Shown piece after piece: positions 16,959 through 24,301 of a stretch of DNA of 41,288 nucleotides. Position 1 is the stretch's first letter. Every line of letters begins with the position of its first letter. A program made the translations under genes and the position numbers. The stretch is from Acidimicrobiaceae bacterium (GTDB taxonomy: Bacteria > Actinomycetota > Acidimicrobiia > Acidimicrobiales > Aldehydirespiratoraceae), in contig VXYK01000017.1 of the NCBI GenBank assembly GCA_009845995.1, positions 1-41,288 on the forward strand, in the 5' to 3' direction. The notes under the pieces were generated by a model. The model was not told the origin of the DNA. It saw only the letters and a program-made list of their open reading frames with translations, and did not search any database.

Positions 16959-18134
16959 GTGACCAGATCTGTTGCCGTTCTCGGTTCGACTGGTTCGATC
17001 GGGACTCAGACACTCGACATCATTCGGGCTGAGCCGGATCGTTACCGGGTAGCCGCGCTCGGTGTCGCCACATCGGTGGCTGCGGTTACAGAACAGGCCG
17101 CGGAGTTCCGGCCTGACGTTGTTGCGGTCGCGGACAGCGCTTGCGCCAAGGAGATCCGCAGCCAACTTCCGTCCGGTACTGAACTGTTGGTGGGGCCTGA
17201 GGCCATGGCCGCGGCGGCGACGTGTGCCGAAACCGTCATCAACGGTGTGGTCGGGTTCGCAGGCTTGCCGGTAACGCTGGCAACGCTCGAAGCTGGGAAA
17301 CGGCTGGGTTTGGCCAACAAGGAGTCGCTGATTGCGGCAGGTCCGGTCGTGCAGAGAGCTTGGTCTACGCCAGGCGCGGAGCTGATACCGGTCGACAGCG
17401 AACACTGCGCGATCCACCAGTGCCTTCGCGCGAACGATGTTGCGGGGAAGATCCAAGCAACCGACCGCGTGGCACAGGTTGTGTTGACGGCCAGTGGTGG
17501 CCCGTTTCGGGGTCGAACCGGACAAGAACTGGCCAGCGTCGAAATCGAAGACGCGCTTTCGCATCCGACCTGGTCAATGGGCCCGAAGATCACAATCGAT
17601 TCGAGCACTCTGATGAACAAGGGCCTCGAAGTCATCGAAGCGCACGAGTTGTTCGGCGTCGATTATGAACAGATCGAGGTAGTGATTCATCCTCAGTCGA
17701 TCGTCCACTCGATGGTCAGCTACACCGATGGCGCGACCATGGCTCAACTCTCGCTTCCCGATATGCGGTTGTGCATCGGCTACGCCTTGGCGTTTCCCGA
17801 TCGACTGGCCGTGCCTTACGGTGCCATTGATTGGGCTCAGTCTCCGCAACTGGACTTTCATCCACCGGACTTAGAGGCGTTTCGTTGTTTGGGTCTGGCT
17901 TATGAGGCAGGACGAGCCGCCGAGACTGCCCCCGCATGGCTGAGCGCTGCCAACGAGGTCGCGGTCGATGCGTTCCTCGACGGGTTGATTCCCTGGGTCG
18001 GTATTGCAGAGGTTGTTGAAGCAGTTATGCAACAGTGGCCTGGAGAGGCCGCTAGCGATGTCGATGTCGTGCTCGATGCCGACCGCAGTGCCCGCGAGGT
18101 AGCTCGTGGTGTGATCAAGAGAACTGACCCATGA
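16959..18134 (+). CDS. dxr: 1-Deoxy-D-xylulose 5-phosphate reductoisomerase
   Basis: Second step of the MEP isoprenoid pathway, NADPH-dependent. GTG 16959 gives MTRSVAVLGSTGSIGTQTLD with the NADPH-binding GSTGSIG motif at the expected distance and 391 residues; the frame upstream lies in cdsA and has no better start. The substrate and metal segments are clear: ANKESLIAAG, PVDSEHCAIHQCL (metal ligands D and E in VDSEH), LTASGGPFRG and SSTLMNKGLEVIEAHELF. The ribosome site is weak. The stop overlaps the next gene by four bases (ATGA). Confidence 0.95.
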   Translation: MTRSVAVLGSTGSIGTQTLDIIRAEPDRYRVAALGVATSVAAVTEQAAEFRPDVVAVADSACAKEIRSQLPSGTELLVGPEAMAAAATCAETVINGVVGFAGLPVTLATLEAGKRLGLANKESLIAAGPVVQRAWSTPGAELIPVDSEHCAIHQCLRANDVAGKIQATDRVAQVVLTASGGPFRGRTGQELASVEIEDALSHPTWSMGPKITIDSSTLMNKGLEVIEAHELFGVDYEQIEVVIHPQSIVHSMVSYTDGATMAQLSLPDMRLCIGYALAFPDRLAVPYGAIDWAQSPQLDFHPPDLEAFRCLGLAYEAGRAAETAPAWLSAANEVAVDAFLDGLIPWVGIAEVVEAVMQQWPGEAASDVDVVLDADRSAREVARGVIKRTDP

Positions 18135-19678
18135 GTGATCGACCGCCCTCAAGGGGCCGGTTGCCGTTGTTGGCACGTGGTCGCGCGGTGCCTGAAGGCT
18201 CAGGCGTGGCCCCCGAACTTGATGCATCAACTGATTTCATCGGGTTGGCGATACTGCTTGCAGCATTGGTTGCCCTCGGAGTCTTCGTGAGTTGGAGCTG
18301 GGTGTTCATCGTCGGGTTCATCGTGTTCATGATCTTCATGCATGAGATGGGGCACTACGTCACGGCGCGCTGGACCGGCATGAAAGTCGTCGAGTTCTTT
18401 ATTGGATTCGGTCCTCGGTTGTGGTCGATGCGTCGAGGCGAGACCACTTTCGGCGTGAAGGCGATTCCGGGAGGCGCCTATATCCGCATCATCGGGATGA
18501 ACAATCTGGACCTTGTCGCACCTGAAGATGAACACCGCACTTATCGCGTCAAGTCGTTTCCGAAACGACTGTTGGTGGTCAGCGCCGGCTCAGCCATGCA
18601 CTTTCTGCTCGCGATCGCCTTGTTGTTCTTGGTTCTGTTGTTCTTCGGCTTGCCCACAGACGATGTTCGTTGGTCGGTTGCAGCCGTCAGCGATCGCAGC
18701 GCCGCGGCCGAGCTTGGGATCGAACTCGGAGATGAAATCGTCTCGGTCGACGGCGTGGAGATCACCGATTTTGCACAGTTCGGAGAAGTGGTAACAGCTC
18801 GCGGCGGCCAGGAGGTAGACGTTGTGTATCAGCGTGGCCGTGAAGCCTTGACCGGGACGGTGGTGCTGGGTTCTCGGCTGAGCGATGCCGGGGCGAATGC
18901 GATTGACGGCCTTGTGCCGAGAGATCGAATCCTGGCGGTCGATGGGACTAGCGTGTTCGGTTGGGATGAGGTCACAGCCGCAGTAGGTGATCGCATCGGT
19001 GAACCGCTGCAGTTCATCGTTGATCCTGCCGGGGGTTCTGAGTTGCTGGTAGTCGACGAGGCGGTGGTGCTGGAGTTGCCTCCGGCGGAGGTGGCGACAT
19101 CGGGTTTCTTCGGCGTGGGTCCCCAGCGCTACCGGGAACCGACCGGCTTGCTGAACAGCGCTACTGAGGCCATTGGTGGGTTCGGTTCCTACACCAAGCT
19201 CATTCTGGTGGGAATGGGGGAGTTGGTTGCGGGCGGAGGTCTTCAGGACTTTGTGTCTGACACTTTGACAGGCGAGGTAGACAGCCCTGCAGAACAGGTG
19301 TCGTCCAACGTTGCCGCCGAGCGCGAGGTGGCAATTCGGTCTCTTGATGCGCGCGATCCAGATGAACAGCGAATCATCTCGATATACGGTGCCGCCCGAT
19401 TGGGCACGCAGTTGACCGACGACGGATTCGACTCTGTGCTGATCTTTTTGGCTGGACTCAACATCTCCATTGGCTTGATCAACCTGATTCCCCTTCCCCC
19501 GTTCGATGGTGGCCATGTGGCGGTGGCGATCTACGAACGGATTCGCTCCATCGGTGGGCGTCGCTACCAGGTCGACTACGCCAAGCTGTTGCCGGTCGCC
19601 TACGGCGTGGTCGTGTTGCTTCTGGGTGTCGGTCTGCTTGCCGTGTTCCGTGACATCATCGACCCGATCAATATCTAG
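18131..19678 (+). CDS. rseP: Site-2 intramembrane metalloprotease (RseP/Rip1 type)
   Basis: Zinc protease cutting transmembrane anchors of anti-sigma factors or other substrates. The metal motif HEMGH is at residues 71-75 in the second transmembrane helix, and the second ligand is D459 in NLIPLPPFDGGH. Between them lie two PDZ-like regions (about 185-225 and 240-315), as in the mycobacterial Rip1 which has one or two. A 35-residue polar N-terminus precedes the first helix (about 36-52). ATG overlaps the dxr stop. ispG, which normally follows, is not here. Confidence 0.93.
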   Translation: MSDRPPSRGRLPLLARGRAVPEGSGVAPELDASTDFIGLAILLAALVALGVFVSWSWVFIVGFIVFMIFMHEMGHYVTARWTGMKVVEFFIGFGPRLWSMRRGETTFGVKAIPGGAYIRIIGMNNLDLVAPEDEHRTYRVKSFPKRLLVVSAGSAMHFLLAIALLFLVLLFFGLPTDDVRWSVAAVSDRSAAAELGIELGDEIVSVDGVEITDFAQFGEVVTARGGQEVDVVYQRGREALTGTVVLGSRLSDAGANAIDGLVPRDRILAVDGTSVFGWDEVTAAVGDRIGEPLQFIVDPAGGSELLVVDEAVVLELPPAEVATSGFFGVGPQRYREPTGLLNSATEAIGGFGSYTKLILVGMGELVAGGGLQDFVSDTLTGEVDSPAEQVSSNVAAEREVAIRSLDARDPDEQRIISIYGAARLGTQLTDDGFDSVLIFLAGLNISIGLINLIPLPPFDGGHVAVAIYERIRSIGGRRYQVDYAKLLPVAYGVVVLLLGVGLLAVFRDIIDPINI

Positions 19679-19700
19679 ATCAACATTTCACCGCGCCGGG

Positions 19701-21107
19701 TTACGGCGTTGCCAGAGCGGATTTGATGCACTCCCGCAGAGCAGCGACATGGCGATCGGTGGTCCAGGTCGAACCGATCGACACTCTGATGAACACCTGC
19801 TGATTGATTGATGAACCCAACACGTAGACGCTCGTGTCGGAGTTGAGCGAGTCGAGCAACCTCTGGGTTGCCTCGTCGCCGTCGACATGGGCGAAACAAA
19901 CCAACGCGAACGGAGTTGGAGCGATCAGGGTCAACTCTGGTTGTTGTTTGATCCACTCGGCCAGGTCACGAGCCTGTCTCACGTTGGCGCGGATTCGTTT
20001 CCGTAGGCCCTCGGCCCCGAAACAGCGAAGCACCCACCACAGCTTGAGCGCCCGAAATCGCCTTCCAAGAGGCACATGCCAATCTCGATAGTCGATCACC
20101 TCGCCGGCGTCAGAAGCGGCGTTGGCCAAATACGGGGGCGTGATTCTGAGAGTGTCGATCAGTGGCTTGCGGTCAGCCACCCAAAACACGGAGCAATCGA
20201 AGTTTGTCGCGAGCCATTTGTGGGGATTGAACGTGTAACTGTCGACCAACTCGAGTCCGTCCTGGTGGTGGCGGAACTCCTCGCAGATCATTGCGGCACC
20301 GGCGTAGGCAGCGTCGACATGGAACCACAGATTGTGCTGGGCTGCGATTTCTCCGATGGCCCGAATCGGGTCGACAGCGGTGGTTGCTGTGGTGCCGACC
20401 GAGGCTCCCACAAATACGGGTACCAACCCTGCGGCGAGGTCGTCGCTGATCGCTTCGGCGAGCGCTTCGGGACGTGCCGCGAAGCAATCGTCGACGTCAA
20501 TGAGACGCACCTGGCCTATACCCGCCACCCGTGCGCCTTTCTCTATCGAAGAATGAGCTTGAGCGGAGGTGTAAGCGACCATCTGCTCGGCAACCGCGCC
20601 AGTTCGGTTGCGGCAAACCTCGCGGGCCACGACCAAGGCAGTGTGGGTCGAGTCCGAAGCGCTCATCTGGATTACGCCCCCTCCAGGGCCAGTCGTCTTC
20701 CAGTCTTGCGGCACGCCGGTCAGGTCTACGAACCAGTCCAGAACGTGGGATTCGATCTCGGTCACAGCGGGCGCGGTGACCCACATCATTCCTTGCGCCC
20801 CCAATGCGGCGGACGCCATCTCTGCGAGAATCGAAGGCGGTGACGACTGGGCCGGGAAGTAAGTGAACCATCCGGGGTGCTGCCATTGGGCCAGTCCGGG
20901 TACAACCACCTCGTCGAGATCGCGCAGCAATGCCTCGAACGGCTCGGCAGACTCGGGAGCCGAGCCGGGGAGCATGGCTCTCACCTCGCCTGGTGAGACC
21001 TGAGCCTGTACTGGACGTTCCTCGATACTTGCGAGGTAGTCGGTGATCCAGTCGACTAAGGCGTGCCCGTTGGCGCGGAACTCCTCGAGGTCGAGTGGGT
21101 CTGAAAT
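19701..21107 (-). CDS. Group II PLP-dependent decarboxylase (aromatic amino acid type), noncanonical start
   Basis: Decarboxylase of the AADC/tyrosine/tryptophan/glutamate group. The PLP Lys is in NPHKW; HVDAAYAG holds the PLP-binding Asp; HPGWFTYFPA and VPLGRRFRALKLWW are family signatures. The first canonical start, GTG 20984, gives 427 residues and drops the conserved N-terminal helix pair. That part is coded in frame upstream (LEEFRANGHALVDWITDYLA, ERPVQAQVSPGEVRAML), back to a TAG near 21140, and contains no ATG, GTG or TTG. ATT at 21105-21107, four bases after the selW stop and eight bases after AGGG, would give about 468 residues, the usual length. Substrate cannot be told from sequence. 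Confidence 0.85.
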   Translation of the reverse strand: MSDPLDLEEFRANGHALVDWITDYLASIEERPVQAQVSPGEVRAMLPGSAPESAEPFEALLRDLDEVVVPGLAQWQHPGWFTYFPAQSSPPSILAEMASAALGAQGMMWVTAPAVTEIESHVLDWFVDLTGVPQDWKTTGPGGGVIQMSASDSTHTALVVAREVCRNRTGAVAEQMVAYTSAQAHSSIEKGARVAGIGQVRLIDVDDCFAARPEALAEAISDDLAAGLVPVFVGASVGTTATTAVDPIRAIGEIAAQHNLWFHVDAAYAGAAMICEEFRHHQDGLELVDSYTFNPHKWLATNFDCSVFWVADRKPLIDTLRITPPYLANAASDAGEVIDYRDWHVPLGRRFRALKLWWVLRCFGAEGLRKRIRANVRQARDLAEWIKQQPELTLIAPTPFALVCFAHVDGDEATQRLLDSLNSDTSVYVLGSSINQQVFIRVSIGSTWTTDRHVAALRECIKSALATP

Positions 21108-21111
21108 CGTC

Positions 21112-21378
21112 TCAGCCCTGACCGTAGCGGCTGACGTGGCCTACGGATTTCTCGAACAGGCCGAGAATCTCTCCGGGTTCGTCGTGACGCCCGGCTTGGT
21201 CCTTGGAGAAGATGAGATCGCCGTCCACCGTGACATCGAACACTCCTTGAGATCCGGTGGTCAGCGTCAACCGTTGAATGACGTGCTGATAGTTCGAGAG
21301 AAGATCTTTTGCTGCGCTCACGGCGTAGCTCGAATAGTCTCAAGGAACGCAATATTTGATGTCAACGATATGTCCCAT
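21112..21378 (-). CDS. SelW-like selenoprotein (Rdx family), in-frame UGA = Sec13
   Basis: ATG at 21378 reads MGHIVDIKYCVP, then UGA at 21342-21340, then DYSSYAVSAAKDLLSNYQ, and continues through RLTLTTGSQGVFDVTVDG and DLIFSKDQAGRHDEPGEI to a TGA at 21114-21112 (88 residues). The CxxU motif sits between strand 1 and helix 1, where Rdx/SelW proteins have CxxC or CxxU, and the G-VF-V-VDG-L-FSK pattern downstream is the family hallmark. The UGA is therefore almost surely selenocysteine. Gene callers that treat UGA as stop would see only 69 residues from GTG 21321, without the active site. No strong Shine-Dalgarno is seen; GATAAC nine bases upstream could be a -10 of a near-leaderless transcript. 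Probably thioredoxin-like redox partner. Confidence 0.88.
21293..21334 (-). promoter_or_regulatory. Candidate bacterial SECIS element inside selW
   Basis: Downstream of the Sec UGA the mRNA can form GCUAC/GU(G)AGC with a 3-base loop GCC (21329 to 21316). The loop opens with G at nucleotide 16 after the UGA, within the spacing known for SelB-binding bacterial SECIS stems. A lower pairing UUCGAG (21334-21329) with CUCGAA (21298-21293) is also possible but competes for one base. Folding was done by eye. Confidence 0.45.
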
Positions 21379-21396
21379 GATGTGGAGGTTATCGGA

Positions 21397-21432
21397 CTGT
21401 GTTGTTGCCGGGCGCTGTGTTGTTGTCGGGCG
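21397..21432 (+). repeat. 18-base tandem duplication in selW/tpx intergenic region
   Basis: CTGTGTTGTTGCCGGGCG (21397-21414) is followed directly by the same 18 bases with one C-to-T change (21415-21432). It lies 19-54 bases upstream of the selW ATG and 70-105 bases before tpx, in their shared promoter region. The second copy runs into the dispersed GC-rich repeat. Confidence 0.75.
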
Positions 21433-21447
21433 TAGCCGGAGCCGCGG
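21427..21447 (+). repeat. Dispersed GC-rich repeat, copy 1
   Basis: A 21-base unit beginning CGGGCGTAGCCGGAGCC is identical to the one at 23191-23211. CCGG or GGC...GCC arms around GTAG make it partly self-complementary. It resembles small REP-like intergenic repeats. Confidence 0.7.
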
Positions 21448-21501
21448 CGGATAGGCTCCTGATTGCAATTCTCGTGCGAGTCTCGAACTGGAGCAGATCT
21501 A

Positions 21502-22002
21502 ATGGCTGAAATCACCCTGGGCGGCAACCCCGTCCACACCAACGGCACCCTCCCTGTAGTGGGCAGCGCAGCGCCTTCGTTCGTCGTCACCGGTGCCGAT
21601 TTTGGTTCGGTTTCGTCGTCGGACTTTGCTGGGCAGAGAGTCGTGCTCAACATCTTTCCCTCGATCGATACGGGTATCTGCGCCACCAGTGTTCGTACCT
21701 TCAATGAGCGCGCCGCGGGTCTCGACAACGCGACTGTGCTTTGTGTGTCCGCTGATCTTCCTCCGGCGGCGGGTCGTTTCTGCGGGGCTGAGGGGATTGA
21801 AGCCGTGAAGACTGGTTCGACCTTCAAGAACCCTCAGGTGTTGGACGACTACGGAGTGAGAATGCTCGACGGTCTGCTGGAGGGCCTTGCTGCCCGAGCG
21901 GTGGTGGTGATAGACGAATCAGGCACCGTTGTCCACTCTGAACTTGTACCCGAGATCGCACAGGAGCCTGACTACGACGCTGCATTGGCCGCGTTGGGTT
22001 AG
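21502..22002 (+). CDS. tpx: Thiol peroxidase Tpx (atypical 2-Cys peroxiredoxin)
   Basis: Reduces hydroperoxides using thioredoxin. ATG 21502 (GGAG about ten bases upstream) gives MAEITLGGNPVHTNGTLP, the Tpx N-terminus, and 166 residues. The peroxidatic Cys is C60 in PSIDTGICATSVRTFN, where most Tpx have DTPVC; the resolving Cys is C94 in GRFCGAEGI. An extra Cys, C81, lies in VLCVSADLP. The upstream frame from 21463 is not Tpx-like. It is divergent from the SelW-like selenoprotein, so two thiol/selenol redox proteins share one control region; the P450 gene follows after three bases. Confidence 0.94.
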   Translation: MAEITLGGNPVHTNGTLPVVGSAAPSFVVTGADFGSVSSSDFAGQRVVLNIFPSIDTGICATSVRTFNERAAGLDNATVLCVSADLPPAAGRFCGAEGIEAVKTGSTFKNPQVLDDYGVRMLDGLLEGLAARAVVVIDESGTVVHSELVPEIAQEPDYDAALAALG

Positions 22003-22005
22003 CCA

Positions 22006-23199
22006 GTGCAGATAGACCTCGCGAGTCCTGCGAGTTTTGCTGACGGTCATCCGGTCGAGCAGTACGATTGGCTGTTGACTCACGATCGGGTTCATCGCCA
22101 CCCCCACGGAGACGGTTTTTATTGGGCCGTGTCTGGCTATGACGAGGTCCGTCAGGTGTCTCGTGAGCATCGGGTGTTCAGCAACGAGTGGGGTATCTCG
22201 TTGGAGCGAGCACCCGATTCTTCGCTTGAGTCGTTGCGCACGATGATGATCATGATGGACCCGCCGAACCACACCGCGTATCGACGGTTGGTCTCAGGTG
22301 CCTTCACACCGCGGGGATCAGGGAAATGGATCGACCGCGTGCAGGCGCTGGCCCGTCAGATCGTTGATTCGGTCGCTGAGGCCGGCCACTGTGACCTGGT
22401 AGCCGACGTGGCGGGTGAAATGCCTTCTTTCGTTGTTGCGGACATGCTCGGTCTGCCGCCCGAGGAGGGCCGCCAGCTCTACCACTGGACTGAGATCGTT
22501 CACACCGACCATTCAGTTGTCAGCGAACAGGAACGGGCAGAAGCCGTAATGGCTCTTATCGGGCGAGGCATGGAGGTGTATTCCGAGCGGCGAGCCAACC
22601 CGGGCGACGATCTCGGTTCTGTGATCGCAAATGCTGCTGTTGACGGGGAGGAGATGACCGAAGGTGCCTTCGCAGCGTTCTTTATGTTGCTCGTTGATGC
22701 CGGCGGTGACACGACCCGAAACCTGGTAGCCGGCGGTATTGAAGAGCTGATCGCCAGACCTGAACTGTTGGCCTGGCTGCTGGAGGATCTGGACCGACGT
22801 TTACCGTCGGCAATCGAGGAGTTGCTGCGGTATTGCAGCCCTGTGGTGTACATGGGACGGCAGGCCCTGGCTGACGTCGAGGTCGGCGGCCAGAGAATCC
22901 GTGCCGGTGATCGGGTGGTGCTCTACTACGGAGCTGCCAACCGTGATCCGCGGGTGTTCGAACGTCCCGCGGAACTTGACCTGACACGGGATCCGAATCC
23001 TCATGTGGCCTTTGGCGCGGGCGGCCCGCATTACTGTTTGGGAAGTCATCTCGCTCGGATTGAGATTCATGCGATTCTGCGTGAGTTTCTGGGACGCTGC
23101 CGTGATTTGGAGCTGGACGGACCCCTCGAACGCCAACAGTCATCTTTCATCTGTGGTCCTCGGGAGATGCCGGTTCGCTTTGCTGGTTGCCGGGCGTAG
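22006..23199 (+). CDS. Cytochrome P450
   Basis: Soluble bacterial P450 monooxygenase of 397 residues. I-helix oxygen-activation motif DAGGDTTRN, K-helix ExxR in IEELLRYCSPV, and the heme loop FGAGGPHYCLGSHLAR with heme-ligating C344. GTG 22006 starts three bases after the tpx stop. Substrate unknown; no dedicated ferredoxin or reductase is adjacent. The last residues (AGCRA) and the TAG stop come from a dispersed GC-rich repeat whose copy starts at 23191, so the native end may have been altered by repeat insertion just past the conserved MPVRF. Confidence 0.93.
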   Translation: MQIDLASPASFADGHPVEQYDWLLTHDRVHRHPHGDGFYWAVSGYDEVRQVSREHRVFSNEWGISLERAPDSSLESLRTMMIMMDPPNHTAYRRLVSGAFTPRGSGKWIDRVQALARQIVDSVAEAGHCDLVADVAGEMPSFVVADMLGLPPEEGRQLYHWTEIVHTDHSVVSEQERAEAVMALIGRGMEVYSERRANPGDDLGSVIANAAVDGEEMTEGAFAAFFMLLVDAGGDTTRNLVAGGIEELIARPELLAWLLEDLDRRLPSAIEELLRYCSPVVYMGRQALADVEVGGQRIRAGDRVVLYYGAANRDPRVFERPAELDLTRDPNPHVAFGAGGPHYCLGSHLARIEIHAILREFLGRCRDLELDGPLERQQSSFICGPREMPVRFAGCRA

Positions 23200-23247
23200 C
23201 CGGAGCCGCGGGAGCCGGAGCGCGTTGCTTTCGCCGGGCGTAGCCGA
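23191..23247 (+). repeat. Dispersed GC-rich repeat, copies 2 and 3
   Basis: Copy 2 (23191-23211) is identical over 21 bases to 21427-21447, and its TAG at 23197-23199 is the P450 stop codon. Copy 3 shares CCGGGCGTAGCCG from about 23234 and then diverges (AAGCC instead of GAGCC). They lie between the convergent P450 and kinase genes, where they may also end transcription by their hairpin potential. Confidence 0.7.
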
Positions 23248-23263
23248 AGCCTGTGGGGGGAAA

Positions 23264-24301
23264 CTAGAGCTGGTTGGTGCGGAGGATTTCGTCGCCGATC
23301 AGCAGCATCGAATCGGTGGCAATGCGGGCGTCGCTGTCGGCGGTACCGTCCTGGTCGCCCATCGCACCCGCCGCGTAGCGCACACGCACACCTTCGCTGA
23401 TAGCGGCAAGTCGCCAGAACTGAAAGGCCACATACCAGGGAAGATCGGAGATGTCCCGGTCTGAGTTCTGTCCGTAGCGCTCGAGCATCTCAGCGCGCGA
23501 GCCGAACCCGACAGCCTTGGTGGGGACATCGCGCAGGCGACCGGTGGCGCGAGGATCGTCACCCCACCACATAGCCATGCTGGCCACATCGGCGAGCACG
23601 TCGCCCAGGGTGCAGAGTTCCCAGTCAAGGACCGCGGCGACGGTTCCGTCGTGGCCCATCATCGTGTTGTCCAAGCGATAGTCGCCATGAACGATCCCGG
23701 CACCCTGCTGGGGAGGAATATCTTGAGTCAGCCGCTGGTGCAGATCATCGAACAGCGGCATCACCCGATCCGAACCGTCGTCGACCTGGCGTTTCCAGCG
23801 CCGGAGCTGGCGGGCGCAATAGTCTTCGGTGCGTCCGAGGTCGCCGAGGCCGACAGCCGGTGGATCGATCCGGTGCAACGCCGCAAGCGTGTCGGTGAGC
23901 GAATTAGCCATAACCGGTCGCAGGTCAGGGTCAACGGCGTTGCCGTCGGCCTCATTGAAGATGATCGCTCCCTCGACGAAGTCCATCACGTAGAAGTCGG
24001 CGCCGTTGACGGATTCGTCGGCACACAAGCCGATGGCGTTCGGGACGGGCACGTCAGTGTCGCGCAGTGCAGAAATGATGCGATGTTCGCGGCCCATGTC
24101 GTGGGCGCGGGGCAGGATGTGGCCGGTCGGGGGGCGTCGCAGCACCAGCTTCGTGCCCGACTGATCGGTTACTTTGAACGTGAGATTGGAAGCACCGCCG
24201 GTGATCAGCTCAAAGTCCAGAGGGGCGACAAGACCGGGTCGTTTGGCCAGAATCCATTGCGTTACCGCGTCAGCGCTGATTCCGGTCGGTGCGGGGTTCA
24301 T
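23264..24301 (-). CDS. APH-like phosphotransferase family protein
   Basis: Kinase-fold protein of the aminoglycoside-phosphotransferase/choline-kinase superfamily, of the kind related to the N-terminal domain of ACAD10 and often found next to fatty acyl-CoA catabolic genes. Motifs: GGASNLTFKV (P-loop-like), LVLRRPPTGH with the ATP-binding Lys/Arg region, catalytic loop VHGDYRLDN, and metal-binding LDWELCTLGD. 345 residues from ATG 24301, which overlaps the stop of the LLM gene upstream by four bases, so they are coupled. The substrate is unknown, perhaps a hydroxyacyl-CoA or an alcohol; not an antibiotic-resistance call. Confidence 0.88.
   Translation of the reverse strand: MNPAPTGISADAVTQWILAKRPGLVAPLDFELITGGASNLTFKVTDQSGTKLVLRRPPTGHILPRAHDMGREHRIISALRDTDVPVPNAIGLCADESVNGADFYVMDFVEGAIIFNEADGNAVDPDLRPVMANSLTDTLAALHRIDPPAVGLGDLGRTEDYCARQLRRWKRQVDDGSDRVMPLFDDLHQRLTQDIPPQQGAGIVHGDYRLDNTMMGHDGTVAAVLDWELCTLGDVLADVASMAMWWGDDPRATGRLRDVPTKAVGFGSRAEMLERYGQNSDRDISDLPWYVAFQFWRLAAISEGVRVRYAAGAMGDQDGTADSDARIATDSMLLIGDEILRTNQL

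Noticed and set aside
20076..20843. Plus-strand 255-codon ORF inside the decarboxylase
   Set aside because: Antisense shadow of a conserved PLP enzyme whose motifs are all on the minus strand.
21112..21352. A +1 frameshift at the selW stop joining selW to the decarboxylase
   Set aside because: The frames do overlap, but GGC-U-GA is not a known slippery site and both parts are complete proteins in other organisms, so a noncanonical start is simpler.
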